Source: a virus
IMG/VR virus record: IMGVR_UViG_3300020581_000085
Span: 1 to 63,364 of that record
Direction: 5' to 3' (one strand)
Length of the DNA stretch: 63,364 nucleotides
The notes below the pieces were generated by a model. It made no database searches. It saw nothing but the letters and a program-made list of their open reading frames with translations, and had not been told where the DNA came from. The position numbers were made by a program, and so were the translations under genes. This document shows positions 17,932-28,228 of the stretch, in pieces (the stretch's first letter is position 1; each line of letters begins with the position of its first letter).

Positions 17932-19289
17932 AACACCGCATTGCTAGTGATAGCGCGATAACTTTCGAGATTTACGCTCGGCATATATGTCATTTCGGTA
18001 TTACGGAAGGGTTAGCGGCTCTGGCGGGTGGGGCCGATCTTGCGTCCCTGTTTGGGTTTGGCGCTACCGAAGCGGCCCCGGTTGTTGCTGGAGCTACTGA
18101 CGCCGGTATTGCTGGCACCGGTACTGGACTATTCGGTGGGGCTACCGGTCTCGCTGGTACGGCACTGGCGGGTGGAGCCGGAACGGATATAGCCGCCCTT
18201 ACCGCCACTCCAGGGCTCGGTGCATTCGGTACGGCGGCCGATTTCTTGGCTGCTCCAACTGCTATCGGAGGCGTTAGTACGGCTGGAGGTTTTGGCGCCG
18301 CCGCTGATGCCGCGGCTGGGAGCGCGGCTAATACTGGCCTTGCAAGCGGTCTCGGCGGTATTGATTCCCTATCTGGTCTATCTGCCCCGACTGGCGGGAT
18401 AACTCCATCGGTTGCCGCCGCATCTCCCGTTTCCCCTACCGGTGGAGCCATATCGAGCCCGTCGCTCACCCCGGCCGCCGCCGGTACATCGGTGGCCCCT
18501 ACTGGCGCGGGACCGACCGACCTAACCTCCATCACCGGAACTGGAACGGGTCTTCCTGGAGGCGCTACGGGTGTTCAAGGCACGAATTTAGCGACGGGGG
18601 GAACTCTTGCCGATCCTACTACGGCCGCCGCTAGTGGGGGCTCTCCCACCGCTGGGTCTGGGGCCAGTAGTGGTGCGGCCGCTAACGGAGGGGCCGCTTC
18701 TTCATCTGGATTTTCCTTTGATAACCTCGTGAGTAATGCCACGAAATCGATCACCAATAATCCTCTTTCGCTAGCTGGGCCTCTCGTTGGCGCTGGCGGC
18801 CTTGCCTACAATCTTCTGCAGAGCAAGAAAGAATTGCCCAACGAGACAAATCTTGAAAATGCGGCGGCTACTGCTACTGGCAACGCCAACCAATTATCGT
18901 CTTACCTGTTGAACGGGAATCTTCCTCCCGGATTGCAGACCGCCGTATCCAAGGCAACGCAGGATGCCAAGACAGCGGCTATCTCGAATGCCGCCAAGAA
19001 TGGTCAGCCGACCGATCCGTCTCAGAACTCTACGTTGGCCGCAGAACTAGCATCGATCGATCAGCAGTCCACTATCACTACGGCTACGGTTGGCCAGCAA
19101 TTACTCCAGACCGGGCTGTCAGAGGCTCAGCTTGCATCTACCGATTTTGCTACGCTTGTGAATGCTGATTTGCAGCAGCAGCAAATGATTGGAAACGCTA
19201 TAGGAAATTTTGCAAAATCTTTAGGAGGATTGGGCAGTTCGGGCCTCAAGTTGAACGTTGGCAGTAGCGGGACAACGGTAAGCACCTAA
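17928..19289 (+). CDS. Ala/Gly-rich internal virion (ejection) protein
   Basis: 453 residues. The first 270 are extremely Ala, Gly, Thr and Ser rich (low-complexity GATGLAGTALAGG-like repeats). A hydrophobic segment (NPLSLAGPLVGAGGLAYNLL) and a helical C-terminal domain rich in Gln and Ala follow. This plan, together with the next two genes, matches podovirus ejection proteins that leave the capsid with the DNA and form a channel across the envelope. ATGA overlap with the GNAT gene. Confidence 0.7.
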   Translation: MKHRIASDSAITFEIYARHICHFGITEGLAALAGGADLASLFGFGATEAAPVVAGATDAGIAGTGTGLFGGATGLAGTALAGGAGTDIAALTATPGLGAFGTAADFLAAPTAIGGVSTAGGFGAAADAAAGSAANTGLASGLGGIDSLSGLSAPTGGITPSVAAASPVSPTGGAISSPSLTPAAAGTSVAPTGAGPTDLTSITGTGTGLPGGATGVQGTNLATGGTLADPTTAAASGGSPTAGSGASSGAAANGGAASSSGFSFDNLVSNATKSITNNPLSLAGPLVGAGGLAYNLLQSKKELPNETNLENAAATATGNANQLSSYLLNGNLPPGLQTAVSKATQDAKTAAISNAAKNGQPTDPSQNSTLAAELASIDQQSTITTATVGQQLLQTGLSEAQLASTDFATLVNADLQQQQMIGNAIGNFAKSLGGLGSSGLKLNVGSSGTTVST

Positions 19290-21244
19290 TGGCCGACTCC
19301 GCTACCAGCGTAGCACCATCGACCTCCTCCGATATGTTCGGAGGATTGGACATGGACAAACTTGTCCGCCAATCCATGCCGTCCTCCAACGTAAACGAAC
19401 CTAAGATCATTGAGGGCATGAAAGCCGCGACGGCACAGGAAGCGCGCGATAAGGCCCCAGTCTATGACAAACTCATGCAGGCCGATAAGGAGAACCTTGA
19501 GCGGGTTCACAAGGCAGCGGACGGTATCCAGCCGGTCGAGTTGAAGGAATGGGATGCCAAGAAGGAATTAGCGAAAAACACTACCGACCCGATGGAAATA
19601 TTCGGATCGTTCGGGTTCATCGCTACGCAGTTGGCCTCCGCCTTCACCCGCATGCCGTTCGTGAACGGGCTTAACGCCGCGGCCGGTTTCATCAACGGAG
19701 TTCGTGAGCACGATCAGCAAGGGTATGAGAAAGCGTACGAGGCGTTCAAGACAAACACCGACATCGCAATCAAGCGCCACAACATCCAGCGCGAGGCTTA
19801 CGACGACGCCGCTAAGCGTTTCTCTACGGACCATAACGCATACGTTTCGGAATTGTCGGCCCTGAGCGACAAGTTCGGTGACAGGAGGACTCAGGTTCTA
19901 TTGGAAGGGGGGTACATCAAGGAACTGGAGGAGCTGCACCGGGCTAGAGAGAGTTCGGCGCGCGGCATGCTCCAGGCTATGCCTCAGATCGAGACGATGT
20001 ACGCCAAGAACCGCGCAGCGGATGAATTGCGCATCCAAGGCAAGAACGATATCGAGATTTACCACGAACTATATGCCCCGGCCTATTCTAACAACATCGG
20101 CAATTTCAAAGTCCAGATGATCAAGGAAAAGGCCAATGATATCGCCAAGTCTGAGGGGCGGGATTCCCCCAATAGCGATGACTGGAGCAAGGCTATCGCT
20201 AGTACAAATTCGTCCTTCAATCCTGGCAAAGGCAACAATGCAGCTGCCGCGGATGCTGATGAGGTAATCAAGAACCTCAATAGGGATGGCGTCAACCTTC
20301 CTCCTGAAATGAACGCCGTGATCCGCAATACCTTAGGGGATAAGGGCTCTAGCGCGGTATCCGGTGCTAGGAAATCAGCCCTTGTAAACGCCTTGGAGGA
20401 AATCCGCGCTCAGAAGGAAACCGGCGACAAGCCGATGGACAGCCAGAAGGCATCAAAGATCATCAACGATGCTTTGGAAGCCGCCAACTCGGGCAAGGTG
20501 AAGATAGACCAGGCGTTGGTCAACCAATTTCCCCAGTACGATGGGATGAATGCAAAGAAATTCGGCTATGTCGGGGTGAAGAACCAAGAGCGCATCATGA
20601 ATGCGATACAGAGTTCGGAGCAGATTGAGACTATCGCAAAGTATGCGGCCGAAAACCCCGAATCCATCGGCCTAGTCGCCGATGCGGCCAGAAAAATAAA
20701 CGTCGATGCGTATAAGGGGTTGATGACGAATCCAGCATCGTACATTACGAAAGTGACCACGGAACGGGATAGCGCGATTGATGCGGCAGCGAAGGAAAAG
20801 GGCCTGTCTCAGGATCAGGCCGCCAAGGCCAAGGTATTGAACAAGATGCTGGCTACGCAAGCCTTCGCCGACGCAGCTCAGGCTGGATCGCGAGGAGCAA
20901 CCATCTATCTCGACAAGGCATTCCGGGAGATTTACCAACAGGCATCGTCCCCGCCTGCGTTCTTCGACATTTTGCGGGTTCGCCAGCAGGATTCGGACAA
21001 TCTTCTGTCCAAATACGATATGTCACTCAAGGATCGTAAGGACGTGAAGGAAAAATTCCCGTTCTACCAAAGCCCCGAGTCGTTTCTGACCAAGGCCGTT
21101 ACGTCGAAGACTCCGGCTGTTCCGTCTGCGGCCCATCGGGAGGTCGGGAAGCCGTACAACACGTCCAAAGGCCAGTTGATTTGGGGCGGAAACGGAAATT
21201 GGTATACTGCGGAGGAATGGGCCCAACTTCACGGCGGTAACTGA
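19289..21244 (+). CDS. Large internal virion (ejection) protein, 651 residues
   Basis: Mostly alpha-helical, with coiled-coil-like stretches (IQREAYDDAAKRFSTDHNAY, EELHRARESSARGML) and a Gly-Ala-rich amphipathic segment (FGSFGFIATQLASAFTRMPF). The size, position after the nozzle and helical content fit the second ejection protein of a podovirus. It starts at the A of the previous TAATG overlap. Confidence 0.7.
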   Translation: MADSATSVAPSTSSDMFGGLDMDKLVRQSMPSSNVNEPKIIEGMKAATAQEARDKAPVYDKLMQADKENLERVHKAADGIQPVELKEWDAKKELAKNTTDPMEIFGSFGFIATQLASAFTRMPFVNGLNAAAGFINGVREHDQQGYEKAYEAFKTNTDIAIKRHNIQREAYDDAAKRFSTDHNAYVSELSALSDKFGDRRTQVLLEGGYIKELEELHRARESSARGMLQAMPQIETMYAKNRAADELRIQGKNDIEIYHELYAPAYSNNIGNFKVQMIKEKANDIAKSEGRDSPNSDDWSKAIASTNSSFNPGKGNNAAAADADEVIKNLNRDGVNLPPEMNAVIRNTLGDKGSSAVSGARKSALVNALEEIRAQKETGDKPMDSQKASKIINDALEAANSGKVKIDQALVNQFPQYDGMNAKKFGYVGVKNQERIMNAIQSSEQIETIAKYAAENPESIGLVADAARKINVDAYKGLMTNPASYITKVTTERDSAIDAAAKEKGLSQDQAAKAKVLNKMLATQAFADAAQAGSRGATIYLDKAFREIYQQASSPPAFFDILRVRQQDSDNLLSKYDMSLKDRKDVKEKFPFYQSPESFLTKAVTSKTPAVPSAAHREVGKPYNTSKGQLIWGGNGNWYTAEEWAQLHGGN

Positions 21245-22953
21245 TGCCAATTCCTGATTCCGAAGTTACCCAAGGTAGAGCCTCTGACGAGGCTGCGTTT
21301 ACGCCTCCGCCGTCCATGGCTCGCTCTGCTTCGGATTGGGCTACCTCGTTCATCCGAGGTCTTGCCAAGGGCACTGAGGGCATGGTTGGACTGCCAGGAG
21401 ACGCCGTTAATGCTCTGTCGCACGGCAGCAAGGTCGCATCTGACTATATCTCGGAAAAGATTGGGATTGATAAAGGTCCGGAGCCGTCAGGTCTGACTAT
21501 TCTCCCCAGTACCGAACAGGTTAACAAATTTGTCGGTGGAGATGAGAAACGACGGAATGCAATAGGCAAATTCACCGATGCCCAGCCTGAGACGCCGGGA
21601 GGAAAATACACTCAATCGATTGGCGAGATGGTCCCCGGAATGGTTGGTGGCCCCGGTGGATTGGTCCGTAAAGGCATTCAGGCTGTCGCTGGTGGTGTTG
21701 GAAGTGAGGCGGCTGGACAGGCCGCCAAAGAGTATATGCCCGACCACGAGACAGCGGCGCGAGTTCTAGGTGGCATTGCGGGGCAGGGTGTTCCTGGTGT
21801 TGTGCGAAAGGCCATCGCGCCGTCGAATATCAAGTCGGAACGGGAAGCGGCAGCCGAGTTCTTAAAGAAGGAAGGCGTAGACGTCACGGCTGGGGATCTG
21901 AGCGGTTCCAAGGTCACGAAGCATGCCGAGCATGCCTTGGGTACGTCTCCTGGGGCGGGCGGCGCGTATGACATCACCCGGGACAAGATCAACAAGCAGT
22001 TTACGTCGGCGGCTCTCAAGCATATTGGGGAGAAGGGCGAGGAATTATCGCCAGAGGTTCTTCGGGATGCTTCAAGGAAGATCGGTGGAGAATTTGACGG
22101 GTTAGCCGCTCGCAATTCGGTCAAACCGGATATGGCTTACGTCGCTGATGCCTTGAAGGCCCAGCAGAAATACGACGATTTGTTCCTGAATCCGCTGCAC
22201 AAGCCCTTGGTTGAGAAGATCGTCGAGCAGCAAATGAACAATGTTGCCAGAGGAGACATCAGCGGTAAGGCATATCAGGCCCAAGCATCGGCTTTGCGAG
22301 AAATCCAGAGGGGACATGGCGACCAGCGGGTCAGGGATTTTGCAGCCGACATGAAGGACGCGCTTGATGACGCGATGGAGCGCAGCATCAAGAAGAACAA
22401 TCCGGACGATCTTGGCAAATGGCAAGACGCGAGGAGAAAGTACCGCAATCTCTTGGTTCTCGAGCGGGTGGCGGCGGGTGGCGGGGAAGATGCTGCGGCG
22501 GGCGTCGTGTCAGCGCCGAGGCTAAGGCAGGCGATTGTCGCCGAGCAAGGTAGGCGTAGCTATGCTCGAGGTTATGGCGATTTTGATGAACTAGCACGTG
22601 CTGGAAACCTACTTTTGAGTAAACCCCCCACTTCCGGAACGTCGGAGAGGGCGTTTCTTCATGCTATCCCCGCGGCGATCGGAGGCGTTGCTGGTCATGC
22701 GCTAGAAGGTAATGTCGGTGGAGCCGCTGGAACTATGCTTGGCGTCATGGCCCCTGGTACTACCGGTAAGGCGCTTATGAACCCCGCCGTGCAGGGCTAT
22801 CTGAAGAACCAAATAGCGAAAAAACTTGGTGTGTCGGTTGAATATCTGGACAGCCTCAGGCCGGAGATGAGGGATAAGCTATTTCGCTCCACCCTTGCCG
22901 AGCACGGACGAGAGTCAACCGAACTTCCTCCGATCACGGTAGAGCCGGAATGA
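21244..22953 (+). CDS. Internal virion (ejection) protein, 569 residues
   Basis: Third of the large helical proteins. The N-terminal third has Gly-rich amphipathic stretches (SFIRGLAKGTEGMVGLPGDA, GSEAAGQAAKEYMPDHETAA). The middle is charged helical, and the C-terminal part again has Gly/Ala hydrophobic runs (AIPAAIGGVAGHALEG). No muramidase or transglycosylase motif is visible in any of the three. It ends with an ATGA overlap to the next gene. Confidence 0.7.
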   Translation: MPIPDSEVTQGRASDEAAFTPPPSMARSASDWATSFIRGLAKGTEGMVGLPGDAVNALSHGSKVASDYISEKIGIDKGPEPSGLTILPSTEQVNKFVGGDEKRRNAIGKFTDAQPETPGGKYTQSIGEMVPGMVGGPGGLVRKGIQAVAGGVGSEAAGQAAKEYMPDHETAARVLGGIAGQGVPGVVRKAIAPSNIKSEREAAAEFLKKEGVDVTAGDLSGSKVTKHAEHALGTSPGAGGAYDITRDKINKQFTSAALKHIGEKGEELSPEVLRDASRKIGGEFDGLAARNSVKPDMAYVADALKAQQKYDDLFLNPLHKPLVEKIVEQQMNNVARGDISGKAYQAQASALREIQRGHGDQRVRDFAADMKDALDDAMERSIKKNNPDDLGKWQDARRKYRNLLVLERVAAGGGEDAAAGVVSAPRLRQAIVAEQGRRSYARGYGDFDELARAGNLLLSKPPTSGTSERAFLHAIPAAIGGVAGHALEGNVGGAAGTMLGVMAPGTTGKALMNPAVQGYLKNQIAKKLGVSVEYLDSLRPEMRDKLFRSTLAEHGRESTELPPITVEPE

Positions 22954-23198
22954 GCCTAGAATCTACCCTGACCGATCTAGCCGATCATTTGGCGGCAAAA
23001 GCCAAGACGGACACCTGTGACATTCAGGATGCGGTCAAGATATTCAAGGAGTTGCGTGAGTTCTATGCTATCTTGACCAAAGACGACGAAAAAGGCGATA
23101 AGGTTCCCGGCAGGCGACCCACCACTATTTCAGCGATGCGAGAGCGGATCGCGCTCGTCAGTGGTGGAGATGAAGATGGCGGAGACGACCCAGCCTAG
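22950..23198 (+). CDS. Hypothetical protein, 82 residues
   Basis: A short acidic helical protein (LTDLADHLAAKAKTDTCDIQ) with an Asp-rich C-terminus. It is translationally coupled at both ends: ATGA with the ejection protein and a short out-of-frame overlap with the membrane protein that follows. Function unknown. Confidence 0.7.
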   Translation: MSLESTLTDLADHLAAKAKTDTCDIQDAVKIFKELREFYAILTKDDEKGDKVPGRRPTTISAMRERIALVSGGDEDGGDDPA

Positions 23199-23478
23199 TC
23201 CGTTATTTCGCGTTGTCGGTCAAGAGCCTGACACCCCCCAAGCCAACCCCCAGCAGTATGCTCAGGCGATTGCTCTGATTCAGGTCGGACTTTCGACCGT
23301 TTGGCAGCAGTTTATCATCAGCTTAGCGCACTGGTTCACGATGCTTTCGACGGGCACCGTGTTCATCCTGTGCCTTTGGACGCCTGACCCCAACACACGT
23401 CAACTAATCATGTTGGGGGGGTACTCGTTGTTTATTCTAGCCGCGAATTATCTCGTCATATCGAGCCGACGCAAATGA
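23170..23478 (+). CDS. Two-span membrane protein, holin-like
   Basis: 102 residues from ATG 23170; GTG 23161 and ATG 23176 are alternative starts. A polar N-terminus is followed by two hydrophobic segments (HWFTMLSTGTVFILCLWT and LIMLGGYSLFILAANYLVIS) and a basic tail (SSRRK), class II holin topology. It sits between the ejection proteins and the fibre genes. A membrane role in ejection is an alternative; the endolysin gene lies far away on the other strand. Confidence 0.65.
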   Translation: MKMAETTQPSPLFRVVGQEPDTPQANPQQYAQAIALIQVGLSTVWQQFIISLAHWFTMLSTGTVFILCLWTPDPNTRQLIMLGGYSLFILAANYLVISSRRK

Positions 23479-25982
23479 TGAAGAAGATCGCAGGGGCACT
23501 ATTCGCACTTCTCATCGGGGCGCCGGCCTATGGGCAACAGGTCCAGCAGAGCGGAACAATAACCGCGCGTCATTTGCCAGCGTGGGTAGCCCCGGGCGTA
23601 ATTGGTGACGCTGGTACATCCGCCGATAGCCCCATTTCATCCATCGGAGCTACCGGCCAGATTTGTTCGAATTCCGCTCGAGTATCAAGTGGCGCATGGG
23701 CCTCTTTGTGCCTTCAGGCCAATACCAATTCGCCTTCGACCATCAGTTTGCAGAATAACGGCGCCTCCCCCAACGAAACGCTCCAATTCATCGTCAACGG
23801 AACCACGTTTCCGTTCCCGGGATCTCTAGCCAATATCACGATCGGGACGACGCCGGTTGTCGGTGGAACTAACAGCCTATGTCTATTCGTATCCGGAGGT
23901 TTTGTAGGTCAGCAGACATGCACGTTGTCGGCTATCACGTCTTTAACGGGAGACGGAACGGCTACTGGACCGGGGGCCTCAATATTCACCCTATCCACGG
24001 TTAATAGCAACACGGGTACGTTTGGGTCAGGGGCCCTCGTACCGATCATCACGGTAAACGGTAAGGGGCTTATTACGTCGGTATCTACCGCGTCTGTCGG
24101 TCTGACGGTCGGCTCCAGCACGATATCTTCTGGCGCCACCAACTCGATTCTTTATCAGAACGGAACGGTTTTAGGCGAACTCACCGTAGTTGGTAACGCT
24201 GTACTTAGCACCAATGTCAGTGGCGTTCCTTCGCTGTCGACCACGCTTCCATCAGGTTTGACCGTCCCCTCTCCTACGTTCACCGGAACGGAGACATTTC
24301 CCGATTCCGCTACATGGACCAGCACGGGAATTAGCAAAGTCGCCGCTCTATCTGTTGGAAGCGCGACCCTTCCTTCTGGTGGAAACGTATCCATAAGCGG
24401 GCAGTATCAGGTTAACGGTACGCAAATCGCCGCTAGCAACCTGAGTGACGGTAAAACCGGAACCGGATCGCTTGTCGGCGCTGTATCTCCGGCTATTTCC
24501 GGGACATGGACCGGATCTCCAACATTCTCCGGCAATATTACGTTTAGTGGGCAGTTGATCGAGACAGGAACCTCGCCGCCGTCATCTGCCGGCGGGCAGA
24601 GTTATATGATGGGAACGGTTGCCTCGCCCACACTTACAAATACCGGACAGCTTTCTCTCTACAACACGTTGGTCAACGGCGGCATTATTCAAGGTGACGG
24701 ATCAACCAACGACGTCAGTATTTTCAATAAAGGTGGCACTCTCGTTATGGGTGTCCCAACGGGAACGACAAAATTAAACTTACCATCCCTGTCGGTTGGC
24801 ACTTGCTCTTCTGGGTTAGCCTTGGATTCCGGCAATAATACTGTTCTTACATCCTGCCCGGGGTCATCCGCATCAATACAAGTAGGTACGACAACCATAG
24901 CTAGCGGAACGTCGGGGCGTATAGAATTCAATAACGCTGGTGTTCTGGGTGAGCTTATTATCGGAAATGGGCTGAGCAACGCTTCCGGCACCTTGATCTC
25001 TTCTATCCTCACCGAGCCGCAAGGCCGGATTACCCTGCAAGCCAATACGCCGGTGATGACCACATCGCAGTCGGCCCAGACTACTCTTCGCTACGATTGT
25101 TATACCGGCGGTGGTCAGATCCCATATTTCAATGGCACGATTGACCAAATCGACACGATCACGTCATGCGAGGTGACCGATGCCATGGTATCGGCTGCTA
25201 GCGCAGGTCAAGTTGTTAGCGCAAACGTATATGACGTTTGGTGGGTTCACTCCGGGACCAACCGAATTTGTTTAGCCATGTCGGCAAGTACTGGCGGAGG
25301 CGGCGGGTGGTCGGCTGATACTGGCGGTAGCAATACGGCCAGAGGTACCGGATATTCGCAGCTTGATCGCACCACGCGGCCCTACACTACCAATAAGAAC
25401 GCTATCGCGAATTGCTTCAACGGCGCGACGAACTATGGGTCCGTTAGTGCAAATCAGGCAACCTATCTAGGAACGGTATTCGCCTCGGCCAACGGCCAGA
25501 TCAGCTACACGTTCGGCGCGGCCGCCTCGGGCGGCACGGCAGCGCTCCTCGGCGTCTGGAATATGTATAATCGGGTAACGGTAACGACGACGGTCACCGA
25601 CAACGGTACTAGTTATTCGTACTCATCCGCCACCGTCCGGCAGGCACGAGCAAGTGCAGGAAATCAGATACAGTTTGTTCTTGGTGTCCAAGAGGATGGG
25701 GTTCAGTTTTCCTATGCAGCTAAAATGTTGATGTCCGCCACATCCCAGGCGTCAGCTTCTTGGGGTGTTGGGTTCGACGTGACTAACGCCTTTTCCATAG
25801 CCGCATCAAACTTTCAGTCGGGGTCTGCTACACAAGTCTCAAATGCCAGTTCCAACGCGGGAGTTTGGAGTGTGGGGGTTGGTCTACACACTCTAGCGGC
25901 CACGGAGTCAAGCGACGGATCAAACGGAAACGGATTTGATAGCGGAAGTTTAAATTCACTGATGGCATCAATCAGAATGTAG
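23475..25982 (+). CDS. Fibre-like protein with N-terminal signal peptide, 835 residues
   Basis: The N-terminus MMKKIAGALFALLIGAPAYG, then QQ, is a textbook Sec signal peptide: basic n-region, hydrophobic core and small residues before the predicted cut. The rest is Ser/Thr/Gly-rich with repeated short strands, typical of trimeric tail fibres. The C-terminal domain (from about residue 510) is richer in aromatics and could be the receptor-binding part. A signal peptide on a virion fibre is unexpected because tails assemble in the cytoplasm. It is the first of five consecutive genes with such N-termini. Confidence 0.8.
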   Translation: MMKKIAGALFALLIGAPAYGQQVQQSGTITARHLPAWVAPGVIGDAGTSADSPISSIGATGQICSNSARVSSGAWASLCLQANTNSPSTISLQNNGASPNETLQFIVNGTTFPFPGSLANITIGTTPVVGGTNSLCLFVSGGFVGQQTCTLSAITSLTGDGTATGPGASIFTLSTVNSNTGTFGSGALVPIITVNGKGLITSVSTASVGLTVGSSTISSGATNSILYQNGTVLGELTVVGNAVLSTNVSGVPSLSTTLPSGLTVPSPTFTGTETFPDSATWTSTGISKVAALSVGSATLPSGGNVSISGQYQVNGTQIAASNLSDGKTGTGSLVGAVSPAISGTWTGSPTFSGNITFSGQLIETGTSPPSSAGGQSYMMGTVASPTLTNTGQLSLYNTLVNGGIIQGDGSTNDVSIFNKGGTLVMGVPTGTTKLNLPSLSVGTCSSGLALDSGNNTVLTSCPGSSASIQVGTTTIASGTSGRIEFNNAGVLGELIIGNGLSNASGTLISSILTEPQGRITLQANTPVMTTSQSAQTTLRYDCYTGGGQIPYFNGTIDQIDTITSCEVTDAMVSAASAGQVVSANVYDVWWVHSGTNRICLAMSASTGGGGGWSADTGGSNTARGTGYSQLDRTTRPYTTNKNAIANCFNGATNYGSVSANQATYLGTVFASANGQISYTFGAAASGGTAALLGVWNMYNRVTVTTTVTDNGTSYSYSSATVRQARASAGNQIQFVLGVQEDGVQFSYAAKMLMSATSQASASWGVGFDVTNAFSIAASNFQSGSATQVSNASSNAGVWSVGVGLHTLAATESSDGSNGNGFDSGSLNSLMASIRM

Positions 25983-25995
25983 AAAGATAGAGACG

Positions 25996-27975
25996 ATGAC
26001 AAAAAGCATAAAATATTTAGTTTTAGCGTTGGTCATCGCTATCTTTTTTGTACCAAAGCAGGCCAATGCTCAGGCGTCCGTAGCTCTATGGTGTTGGAAT
26101 CCATCCGGGTCACAAGCAACCAACAATCAATATACACCGTGCAACGCCTCTAATCCCCTCGTCGTTAGCGCGTCGGTCTCAGCATCAATCTCTGGCTTCC
26201 CTGGCGCGTCCCCAACGACTGGTACGCCTATCGCAGTAACTACTGGTGGGGTCACCGGCACCCTTCCAGCGGGATCTGTTGTGGTTGCCAGCAATGTGGG
26301 AACGACAAACACAGCGTATTGTAAGCTAGGTGCATCTGCCACAGTCAACGATCAACCCATATCTCCGAATGGAGGGTGGTTTGCATTCACCACGGGCGGG
26401 GCAACACAGTTAACCTGCATCACATCGACGTCTACCACTACCGTTAACATGGTTGGTGGTTCGGGTCTTCCAACTGGTTCTGGAGGCGGTGGAGGATCCG
26501 GCGGTGGAGGAGGAACTGTAACACAAGGACCAACGGGAACTAACGCGGCGGCATGGTGGGCACAAATTGGCGATACCACAAATGGTCCAGTAGCGGTAGG
26601 CACAGCAGGTGCTGATGCTGTTAGCAATACCCAAAATGGGCTGTCTACTTACAGCCGACTTGAATTGTATAATGGTACGACTTGGGATCGTTGGAAAGGA
26701 ACCAGCGGCGCTGCTAACATTGCTGGTACGGGAACAGCGGGCACAGCTGCCGGTGGAGTCTTGACCGTTCAAGGCGTAGCATCGATGACGCCTGTCCAAG
26801 TATCACAAGCAACAGCAGGTAATCTCAATGCGACTGTTGTTGGTACAGGCACATTTGTAACACAATCTGTTGTCACACAAGCGACAGGCACCAATTTGCA
26901 TGCTGTGCTTGATACGACATCAACTACAGCAGTTACACAAGCGACATCATCAAACCTGAAAGCCCAAGTTGATCCACTAACTGTTGCGACGTGGGGCCTT
27001 GCGGCGACAACTCAAAACGTAGCTGCCCCGACTAACGGCATGGTAGCTATGGGGCAGTTCAACACTAGCCCCACGACCATCACAACGGGGAACGTATCAC
27101 CCCTGCAAATGGATAATGCCGGCAACCTATTGGTGAACATTAAGGCTGGTGCTGGCTCTGGTGGTACGGCGATTGCCGACAATGCGGCATTCACGCAAAG
27201 CATAACGAACGAGACGCCGGTCGGCTGTCTGTTTATCACCTCTTATACCGCGGCAACCACCGGCCACTCGACAGTGATGCAGTGCGATTCGACCGGACAT
27301 CCTCTCGTCAATCCCGGCACGATCGGGTCATGGGGCCTGATGTCCGGTACGACTCCGGGGACCGCTCCAACCAATACACTAATTGCTGGGTTGATTTATA
27401 ACTCTGCGGCCCCGACGCCTTCCAGTGGACAAACTCTGCCATTTCAGGGCGATAGTTCTGGAAACCTAAAGGTGAACGTCCAAAGTGCTGTCGGGACCTC
27501 ACTTGGCACTGCCGTTTCTGGTATCACCGGATCGCCAATTCTTAATACCGCTTATAGCTCTGAGCCAACTAAATGCACCACGGCAGACACTTGCTGGACG
27601 ATGGTTGATCTTGTCGGCAAGACAGTCACGTCGCCTTACGCCAATCGCGAGAACTTCCTCAACTGCGCGGTGACGTTGACGGCCTCTACATCAGCAACAA
27701 CCTGCACAGGCATGGCCGCGCAAGGCGCCTCGGTCAAAATCTATGTCACCGATCTTCAGTGCATGAGAACTGATGCTGGCACTACGGCGTCAATCATGAC
27801 GTTGAACGATACGGCGACAACAATCCTCGTGCTGCCAAATAATGGTGGCGGCGGCGGGTTTGCCAAGACCTTCAACGTTCCCCTGCAAGTCGCAGCCAAT
27901 ACCGCATTCACGGTTCAATCCGGCACGTCTTTAACCAGCGTCTATTGCTCGGCATCTGGCTATAAGGGTTACTAA
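25996..27975 (+). CDS. Fibre-like protein with N-terminal signal peptide, 659 residues
   Basis: Starts MTKSIKYLVLALVIAIFFVP and has ANA before the predicted cut, again a Sec signal. A short Cys/Trp-containing stretch (SVALWCWNPSGSQA) follows, then Thr/Ala/Val beta repeats with a Gly-rich flexible linker near residue 160. The C-terminal part has two Cys pairs. Composition is that of an adhesin or tail fibre. Function by analogy only. Confidence 0.75.
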   Translation: MTKSIKYLVLALVIAIFFVPKQANAQASVALWCWNPSGSQATNNQYTPCNASNPLVVSASVSASISGFPGASPTTGTPIAVTTGGVTGTLPAGSVVVASNVGTTNTAYCKLGASATVNDQPISPNGGWFAFTTGGATQLTCITSTSTTTVNMVGGSGLPTGSGGGGGSGGGGGTVTQGPTGTNAAAWWAQIGDTTNGPVAVGTAGADAVSNTQNGLSTYSRLELYNGTTWDRWKGTSGAANIAGTGTAGTAAGGVLTVQGVASMTPVQVSQATAGNLNATVVGTGTFVTQSVVTQATGTNLHAVLDTTSTTAVTQATSSNLKAQVDPLTVATWGLAATTQNVAAPTNGMVAMGQFNTSPTTITTGNVSPLQMDNAGNLLVNIKAGAGSGGTAIADNAAFTQSITNETPVGCLFITSYTAATTGHSTVMQCDSTGHPLVNPGTIGSWGLMSGTTPGTAPTNTLIAGLIYNSAAPTPSSGQTLPFQGDSSGNLKVNVQSAVGTSLGTAVSGITGSPILNTAYSSEPTKCTTADTCWTMVDLVGKTVTSPYANRENFLNCAVTLTASTSATTCTGMAAQGASVKIYVTDLQCMRTDAGTTASIMTLNDTATTILVLPNNGGGGGFAKTFNVPLQVAANTAFTVQSGTSLTSVYCSASGYKGY

Positions 27976-27978
27976 GCC

Positions 27979-28227
27979 ATGAAGTTTTTCTTCATGTTAG
28001 CGCTTCTATTTTTGTGGAACGGCAGTATTCTAAGCTGCCCGACCGCAACGATATCTAACGTGCCTAGTTCGATTGTGTCGGGTCTGCCTGCCTGCAACGC
28101 ATCAAGCAATGGACTGATCTACGAAATTACCGATGGTCTGACGCCTACAATTGGCGTGTTGGTCGTGGGTGGTGGCGCAGTGGCGTTGCTTGTTCACTGT
28201 AACGGTACTCAGTTTGTGGCGGGGTAA
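27979..28227 (+). CDS. Small exported protein, 82 residues
   Basis: MKFFFMLALLFLWNGSILSC is a signal-like N-terminus ending at a Cys, so a lipoprotein is possible, although the -2 position (Leu) is not ideal for a lipobox. The mature part is short with two further Cys and a hydrophobic strand (GVLVVGGGAVALLVHCNG). It lies three bases after the preceding fibre gene. Confidence 0.65.
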   Translation: MKFFFMLALLFLWNGSILSCPTATISNVPSSIVSGLPACNASSNGLIYEITDGLTPTIGVLVVGGGAVALLVHCNGTQFVAG

Positions 28228-28228
28228 A